5,812 nucleotides of DNA from positions 1 to 5,812 of the forward strand of contig CALJDH010000034.1 of the NCBI GenBank assembly GCA_938023895.1, read 5' to 3'. The number at the start of each line of letters is the position of its first letter. Position 1 is the first letter of the stretch. This document shows, piece by piece, positions 1 to 4,002 of the stretch. The notes under the pieces were generated by a model. That model had not been told where the DNA came from. It ran no database searches and saw only the letters and a list, made by a program, of their open reading frames with translations. The stretch comes from an uncultured Aliiroseovarius sp. (GTDB lineage Bacteria; Pseudomonadota; Alphaproteobacteria; Rhodobacterales; Rhodobacteraceae). Position numbers and translations under genes: made by a program.

Positions 1-37
1 ATGGCTTCCAGCACAGAAGGACGGCCTGAGGTTGGGC

Positions 38-190
38 CTACTTCCTGCCAGCCCGGAATGCACTGACTATTCCAAACACTGAAACAAGAACAACGAGCAT
101 ATTGGGAAACGTCAGTCCCCGCGCAATCAGAAAAACTGCCAACATAAGCAGCAAGAAAGTAAAACAAGAAAAGGACATCGATTTAATCAT
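38..190 (-). CDS. Possible small two-helix membrane protein (hypothetical)
   Basis: This open frame encodes 50 residues from the ATG at 188-190, and I do not recognise the family. Residues about 6-23 form one hydrophobic segment rich in Phe and Leu. Residues about 30-45 form a second one, and the protein ends in a basic tail (RAGRK), so it would be a two-pass inner-membrane peptide. The frame stays open upstream to a stop at 278-280, which allows a TTG start at 247 (69 residues); an internal ATG at 178 is also possible. None has a good Shine-Dalgarno sequence; the ATG at 190 has only a weak GGTG about 7 bases upstream. It lies in AT-rich DNA unlike the rest of the window, where hydrophobic frames arise easily by chance. 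It may be genuine, a remnant or spurious. Confidence 0.3.
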   Translation of the reverse strand: MIKSMSFSCFTFLLLMLAVFLIARGLTFPNMLVVLVSVFGIVSAFRAGRK

Positions 191-530
191 TTCTGACACC
201 GTAATTTGAACTGACCGCAGCCTAAATGACGAAATAATAAATAGCAAAACAACGCTAAAACAATAAGTTAATCTACCCTAACAGCTCCGGAGTGGCGCAG
301 AGCACCGAACTCAAATCATAATGTGAATTCTCGCAAGAGTTCAGGATGGGCGTGAATTTAACGCTGAAAATCAGAAGGCAATTCGATCAACCGTCAACTG
401 CGATGAGACAAACCTCCGAGTTGCATCCAAAAGTCTACCATAGGTCTACTTTCAAAGCTGATCCGTCACTCAAATGAAGACAAACACACGCCGTACTGCC
501 GCCAACACTCTGTAATATATGGATAAATTA
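191..530. other. AT-rich stretch with no convincing gene
   Basis: No convincing coding frame is visible on either strand here, apart from the possible upstream extension of the small membrane ORF. Base composition departs from the neighbouring genes: 181-240 has 20 G or C in 60 bases, whereas the genes to the right are clearly GC-rich. The only local structure I noted is an imperfect dyad at 430-452 that also contains GTCTAC twice as a direct repeat. No terminator-like hairpin with a T-tract is seen just beyond the tRNA 3' end. The stretch adjoins the 3' end of a tRNA gene, a common insertion point for integrative elements, but no integrase or duplicated tRNA end is visible. Confidence 0.5.
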
Positions 531-606
531 TGGTGCCCCCACACGGACTCGAACCGCGGACCTACTGATTACAAATCAGTTGCTCTACCAGCTGAGCTAT
601 AGAGGC
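531..606 (-). tRNA. trnT: tRNA-Thr (anticodon UGU)
   Basis: A complete 76-base tRNA cloverleaf is readable on the minus strand. The acceptor stem pairs GCCTCTA with TGGGGGC through two G-T wobbles. The D-arm has the usual AGCTCAGCTGGTAGAGC form. The anticodon stem ACTGA/TCAGT encloses the loop TTTGTAA, giving anticodon TGT (complement of 571-573), which reads ACA threonine codons. The T-arm carries GGTTCGAATCC. The terminal CCA is encoded in the DNA at 531-533. It lies 47 bases downstream of the iron permease stop codon on the same strand. A candidate promoter sits in that gap, so it may be transcribed independently. Confidence 0.97.
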
Positions 607-616
607 ACTCGAGCAC

Positions 617-645
617 GATCTAATTGCTTCTTTTGGAAGGTGCAA
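617..645 (-). promoter_or_regulatory. Candidate sigma-70 promoter of tRNA-Thr
   Basis: On the minus strand TTGCAC (complement of 640-645) and TAGATC (complement of 617-622) are separated by exactly 17 bases. The expected start point falls near 610, a few bases before the mature tRNA 5' end at 606. Each hexamer matches the consensus at only about three of six positions. Support therefore comes mainly from the ideal spacing and from the position between the permease stop codon and the tRNA. Confidence 0.35.
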
Positions 646-653
646 GCGAAAGT

Positions 654-2315
654 TCAGCGGCGGCTGGCGCGGGCCATCAGGGCGACGGCGCAAAGGCCGA
701 CGGCGATCACCATCAATGCGGGCGGCGCCGCCTGTCCCAGTTGCTCAAGCGAGGCCTGTTCATAGACGCGCGTGGCGAGCGTGCCGTAGTTGAAGGGGCG
801 CAAAAGCAAGGTTGCTGGCAGCTCTTTCACGCTGTCGACGAAGACAAGCAGAAGCGCCGTGCCGACCGAGCCGCGAATCAACGGGAAATAGACCTCGGTC
901 AGGGCACCGCGGGCGGAACGGCCCAGTGAGCGGGCGGCCATGGGAATATTGGGCGAGACACGCTCGATCGCGGCATCCGACGCGCCTTGGGCAATCGCGA
1001 AAAACCGCACGCAATAGGCATAGATCACGGCGAAGGCGGTGCCCGTCATGACCAGACCCGGATCCCAGCCCGTGACGGCCAGAACGCCGTCCGCCATCGC
1101 GTTATCCGCCGCCGCCATCGGGATCAGGATGCCGATACCCAGCACCGCACCGGGCGCGGCATAGCCGATAGTGGTAAGCGGCATCAGCTTGCGCGCCAAA
1201 GCGCTGCCGGACAGGCGCACTCCGTAAACAAGGAACAGCGCGCCCAACACGGTCACAAGAGCTGCCACGGACCCAACTGCCAGCGTATGAATCAGAGCCG
1301 AAAGCAGCCCGTTAGACAGCCAATACTCCGGTTTGGCCAGCGCGTGCGAAAACAGCACCGCAACGGGCAGCACAAAGCCGATCACGAAGGGGACGGCGCA
1401 CAGGAACAGGGCCGCCAATCCGCCCAACCGCCCCAAGGGGCGCGCCTCGACGGGCCTGCTTTGACGCGACATCCGATAGAACCGGCTGCGCGAGCGGCCC
1501 AGCTTTTCAAGCGCGGCCAGAAGAAAGACGAAGCCAAGGATGACCAAGGCGATTTGGGCCGCGCCTCCGGCGTTATGGCTTTCTAGCCAGACGGTAAAGA
1601 TGCCGGTGGTCAAGGTTTGCACGGCGAAGTAATCGACGACGCCGAAATCCGAGACCGTCTCCATCATCACGATGGCAACGCCGGCGGCAATTGCAGGACG
1701 CGCCAGAGGAAGGCCGACCCGCCAGAAGCGCGAAAAGGGCCCTGCCCCCAATGCACGGGCGACCTCGTAGGCATCAGCGGATTGCTCGCGAAATGCAGCG
1801 CGGGCCAGCAGGAAGACATAAGGATTTAGTGCGGCCGCCAATACGACGATGGCGGCCCAGCGCGAGCGGATCTCGGGGAACCAGTAATCGCGGGCACTCT
1901 CCCAACCAAACACGGCCCTCAGACCGGTTTGAAGCGGTCCCGCATACTCCAGAAAGTCCACCAGCGCATAGGCACCGACATAGGCAGGGATCGCCAAGGG
2001 CGTCAATAAAAGCCACTCGAGCCAGCGCGCACCGGGGAAGCGGTACATGGTGATCAACCACGCCGACCCGGTGCCGACGGCGGCCGACAGAACACCCACC
2101 GACAGCGAAATGATCACCGTGTTGCTCACATAGCGCGGCAAGGTCGTTGCCATCAAATGCGGCCACGCATTTTCTTCCGGGGTCAGCGCCAGCCATAGGA
2201 TCGACAGGATCGGCATGAGGACCAGCGCGGCAATCATAAATGCCCCGACAGACCAAATATTTAGCCGATAACGGGCGCGTCCTGGCGCCTCTATCCGAGT
2301 CTTTTGCTCAACCAT
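654..2315 (-). CDS. fbpB: Fe(III) ABC transporter permease, FbpB/FutB type with two fused permease domains
   Basis: This 553-residue inner-membrane protein is the channel subunit of a ferric-iron ABC importer. The family takes Fe(III) from a periplasmic binding protein, driven by a cytoplasmic ATPase. About twelve hydrophobic helices form two homologous halves joined near residues 270-297. The first half has the family signature DFGVVDYF..QTLTTGIFTVW at about 223-243 and an ATPase-contacting EAA loop at about 184-206. The second half has a matching loop at about 459-482 and the signature VKELPATLLLRPFNYGTLATRVYE at about 496-519. These signatures are typical of FbpB, SfuB and FutB proteins, and the length is normal. 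The ATG start at 2315 is the only reasonable one, yet no Shine-Dalgarno sequence lies at a proper distance. Neither binding protein nor ATPase is in the window: a tRNA lies downstream and a divergent gene upstream. Substrate is inferred from the family; other cations or thiamine are less likely. Confidence 0.92.
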   Translation of the reverse strand: MVEQKTRIEAPGRARYRLNIWSVGAFMIAALVLMPILSILWLALTPEENAWPHLMATTLPRYVSNTVIISLSVGVLSAAVGTGSAWLITMYRFPGARWLEWLLLTPLAIPAYVGAYALVDFLEYAGPLQTGLRAVFGWESARDYWFPEIRSRWAAIVVLAAALNPYVFLLARAAFREQSADAYEVARALGAGPFSRFWRVGLPLARPAIAAGVAIVMMETVSDFGVVDYFAVQTLTTGIFTVWLESHNAGGAAQIALVILGFVFLLAALEKLGRSRSRFYRMSRQSRPVEARPLGRLGGLAALFLCAVPFVIGFVLPVAVLFSHALAKPEYWLSNGLLSALIHTLAVGSVAALVTVLGALFLVYGVRLSGSALARKLMPLTTIGYAAPGAVLGIGILIPMAAADNAMADGVLAVTGWDPGLVMTGTAFAVIYAYCVRFFAIAQGASDAAIERVSPNIPMAARSLGRSARGALTEVYFPLIRGSVGTALLLVFVDSVKELPATLLLRPFNYGTLATRVYEQASLEQLGQAAPPALMVIAVGLCAVALMARASRR

Positions 2316-2322
2316 GTATCGG

Positions 2323-2351
2323 CTTTAACCTGAAATTTGTTTAACTGTCCA
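2323..2351 (-). promoter_or_regulatory. Candidate promoter of the iron permease gene
   Basis: On the minus strand TGGACA (complement of 2346-2351, five of six matches to the -35 consensus) lies 17 bases before TTAAAG (complement of 2323-2328, three of six matches to -10). Transcription would then start within a base or two of the ATG at 2315, giving a nearly leaderless message. The same spacer has two TTTAAC copies on the plus strand at 2324-2329 and 2340-2345, one and a half helical turns apart. I see no clear Irr or Fur-type palindrome. Confidence 0.25.
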
Positions 2352-2402
2352 GAAATCCCCAGTATGTTTCACTTCGGCAGGGCAAGAGAACACAGGCGAC
2401 AG

Positions 2403-3281
2403 ATGAAAATCGCAATCCATATCGGCGCACATTGTACGGACGACGACCTTCTTACGAAATCTCTTCTGAAGAACGCAGGTCAGCTGTTCAAGGAAGGGAT
2501 CGCTGTCCCCGGCCCCACGCGTTATCGCGGGCTTCTGGGCCAGATCATGGTTAAGCTGAAGGGCAGCGTTGCTAGCGCCGACACGCAAGACATGCTGATT
2601 GACGAGCTGATCGATTCTAAGGAAGCCGAACGGATCATTCTGGGGCATGAGCATTCGCTTGGGGTTCATCACCGCGCAATCGAAGGTGGCCGACTATACC
2701 CCTTGGCCACGCGCAACACCTCTTGGATGCGCAATCTGTTCCCCGACCATGATGTCAGCTTTTTCATGGGGATCAGCAACATCGCCAATTTCATGCCCGA
2801 TCTCGCTGGACGGCTGGATGACGAGAAACGCGAGCTTATGCTCGGCTCGGTGGATCCGCGCGACCTCTTTTGGGCAGACGTGATCGAGAACATTCGCGAA
2901 GCCAACCCAGACACACCCATCACGGTCTGGTGCAACGAAGACACCCCACTGATCTGGCCCGATATTATGCAGGTGATCTCGGGGCTAGACAGTTCCAACA
3001 CGCTTGAACGCGGAAGTTTAGATATTCTCGAGCGGATCACCAAACCCGAGGGAATGACGCGACTACGCGCCTATCTTCGCGACAATCCCTTCCAAAACGA
3101 GGTGCATCGCCGCCGAATTCTTGCGGCCTTCCTGGACAAGTTCGCAAAAGACGGCGCTGTCGAGCACGAAATCGACCTGCCCGGCTGGACACAGGATTTG
3201 GTCGACGAGCTGACCGAAAACTACGAAAGCGACATCAAGGACATCGCCAAAATCCCAGGCGTCACCGTTCTGAGCCCATAA
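2403..3281 (+). CDS. Conserved-looking hypothetical protein with a sulfotransferase-like N-terminus
   Basis: This 292-residue protein is soluble by appearance, with no signal peptide or membrane helix, and its function is unknown. Its N-terminus (MKIAIHIGAHCTDDD, residues 1-15, then LLKN and GIAVPGPTRYR up to about 42) follows the layout of bacterial sulfotransferase-fold proteins: a beta strand, a P-loop of the form HxGxHKTGTT, a helix, then a GI..P..YR segment. Here the Lys and Gly-Thr-Thr that bind PAPS phosphates are replaced by Cys and Asp-Asp-Asp, so PAPS-dependent catalysis is doubtful. Another striking segment is TVWCNEDTPLIWPDI (about 174-188); the C-terminal third is helical and acidic. 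I chose the ATG at 2403 because the strand-loop motif begins there and a weak AGG lies 6 bases upstream. A TTG at 2337 and an ATG at 2364 are in frame, but would add a segment unlike the family. It diverges from the iron permease and converges on gapR. The fold assignment is inference. Confidence 0.8.
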   Translation: MKIAIHIGAHCTDDDLLTKSLLKNAGQLFKEGIAVPGPTRYRGLLGQIMVKLKGSVASADTQDMLIDELIDSKEAERIILGHEHSLGVHHRAIEGGRLYPLATRNTSWMRNLFPDHDVSFFMGISNIANFMPDLAGRLDDEKRELMLGSVDPRDLFWADVIENIREANPDTPITVWCNEDTPLIWPDIMQVISGLDSSNTLERGSLDILERITKPEGMTRLRAYLRDNPFQNEVHRRRILAAFLDKFAKDGAVEHEIDLPGWTQDLVDELTENYESDIKDIAKIPGVTVLSP

Positions 3282-3283
3282 AA

Positions 3284-3304
3284 AAGGGCCCCAAAGGGCC
3301 CCTT
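3284..3304 (-). terminator. Hairpin terminator between convergent genes, stronger for gapR
   Basis: On the minus strand the sequence forms AAGGG, one G-G mismatch, CCC, a TTT loop, then the complementary arm, followed by T residues complementary to 3280-3285. This is the layout of an intrinsic terminator for gapR, whose stop lies about 20 bases before it. The T-tract is encoded by an A-run that overlaps the TAA stop of the plus-strand gene. Read on the plus strand the hairpin has no T-run beyond TT, so it is at best a weaker terminator in that direction. Confidence 0.7.
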
Positions 3305-3325
3305 CCAATCCGATATTTGGCGGGC

Positions 3326-3583
3326 TTACATGCCCAGAGCTTCTTTATACATATCCAGAACCGCTTCTTCCTCGGCAATATCGTTGGCGTCACGCTTGCG
3401 CAGCGCGATCACCTTGCGCATCACCTTCGTGTCATAGCCACGGCCTTTCGCCTCGGCCATCACCTCTTTTTGCTGATCCGCAATGTCCTTTTTCTCCATA
3501 TCCAAACGCTCGATGCGTTCGATGAACTGTCGAAGCTCGTCTGCAGTGACGCGATAGCTGCTTTGGGTCTGATGATCGTCCAT
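3326..3583 (-). CDS. gapR: GapR-family nucleoid-associated DNA-binding protein (DUF2312/UPF0335)
   Basis: This 85-residue protein matches the GapR family across its length. Diagnostic segments are [21 protein letters not shown] (about 17-37), [25 protein letters not shown] (about 41-65) and the [15 protein letters not shown] end. The N-terminal half is a charged coiled-coil that mediates oligomerisation, and the basic middle part contacts DNA. In Caulobacter, GapR encircles overtwisted AT-rich DNA, accumulates ahead of replication and transcription complexes, stimulates type II topoisomerases and is needed for normal replication and cell division. The same role is inferred here. The ATG at 3583 follows GAGG (complement of 3589-3592) with a 5-base spacer. 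The length is close to the Caulobacter protein's roughly 89 residues. A possible promoter upstream pairs TTGAAG (complement of 3664-3669) with TAAATC (complement of 3641-3646) over 17 bases. The gene is monocistronic as far as can be seen and ends at a hairpin terminator shared with the opposing gene. Confidence 0.93.
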   Translation of the reverse strand: MDDHQTQSSYRVTADELRQFIERIERLDMEKKDIADQQKEVMAEAKGRGYDTKVMRKVIALRKRDANDIAEEEAVLDMYKEALGM

Positions 3584-3666
3584 GGGGCCCTCTTACCTGT
3601 GGTTGTTGCCCGTTAAACGTGACAGGCGATGTTGAAATCCGATTTAGCCCGACAGTAAGCCGCCTT

Positions 3667-3685
3667 CAAGGCCTCACAGGCCTTG
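3667..3685. repeat. Perfect 19-bp inverted repeat between divergent genes
   Basis: CAAGGCCT and AGGCCTTG are exact reverse complements, 8 bases each, around a CAC centre. The dyad lies in the 153-base spacer between gapR and the small membrane-protein gene. It overlaps the edge of the candidate gapR -35 element (3664-3669), so it could be an operator. No T-tract follows on either strand, which argues against an intrinsic terminator. It is GC-rich and could also be a chance hairpin. Confidence 0.5.
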
Positions 3686-3736
3686 CACAGCGGCATCTTG
3701 CGCGGTAGGCGCTGAGAAACCAAAAAGGAGACCGCC

Positions 3737-3952
3737 ATGGACTGGCTGATCATCGTAGGGGCAATCATGTCGGTTATCGGCCTTGCAGGGCTGGTGGCCA
3801 GCGCGTTGAAGGTCATGAAGGCCAAACGTGAAGGGCTGGAAGACGCCGAACTGCGCGCGCGCATTCAAAAGGCGATGGCGCTGAATATGGGCGCGCTTGG
3901 TCTGTCCGTGCTGGGCCTGATGTGCGTCATCCTGGGCGTGTCGCTGGGCTGA
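3737..3952 (+). CDS. Small two-helix membrane protein (hypothetical)
   Basis: This 71-residue protein is predicted to span the inner membrane twice, and I cannot assign a function. Residues about 3-25 form the first hydrophobic helix. A highly charged loop follows (about 26-47, with KVMKAKREGLEDAELRARIQK), then a second helix at about 48-69 ending almost at the C-terminus. The charged, net basic loop should be cytoplasmic by the positive-inside rule, which would place both ends in the periplasm. The ATG start is well supported by AAGGAG at 3725-3730, 6 bases upstream, the strongest ribosome binding site in the window. The good binding site, GC-rich codon use and a hairpin just after the stop make it a real gene. 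It diverges from gapR and converges on the beta-oxidation gene, so it is probably a single-gene unit. Confidence 0.8.
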   Translation: MDWLIIVGAIMSVIGLAGLVASALKVMKAKREGLEDAELRARIQKAMALNMGALGLSVLGLMCVILGVSLG

Positions 3953-3958
3953 CATACC

Positions 3959-3990
3959 GATGGGGCCGCGCTGGCCCCATCAGTCGTTTT
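3959..3990 (+). terminator. Intrinsic terminator after the small membrane-protein gene
   Basis: GATGGGGCC (3959-3967) pairs perfectly with GGCCCCATC (3973-3981) around a 5-base GCGCT loop, giving a 9-bp GC-rich stem. It starts 7 bases after the stop codon. A short T-run (3987-3990) follows after five intervening bases, so the U-tract is weak but lies on the plus strand. No T-run is present for the minus strand, although the stem may also help end transcription arriving from the convergent gene that stops at 4003. Confidence 0.7.
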
Positions 3991-4002
3991 AGATGATCCG
4001 GG

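Noticed and set aside
23..38. GGCC...GGCC hairpin after the small minus-strand ORF as a terminator
   Set aside because: The stem is only 4 bp with an 8-base loop and no T-tract follows.
1..66. Plus-strand frame of 21 codons beginning with ATG at base 1
   Set aside because: It is too short and unrecognisable, with no visible upstream context; it could be the tail of a gene outside the window, but nothing supports that.
987..1586. A 199-residue plus-strand frame opposite the iron permease
   Set aside because: It is antisense to a clearly recognisable permease, and its composition (Gln, Arg, His rich) is typical of the shadow frame of a GC-rich gene.
2337..2402. N-terminal extension of the sulfotransferase-like protein from a TTG at 2337
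   Set aside because: The start is a rare TTG with no ribosome binding site, the extra residues do not fit the fold, and the segment overlaps likely promoter elements.
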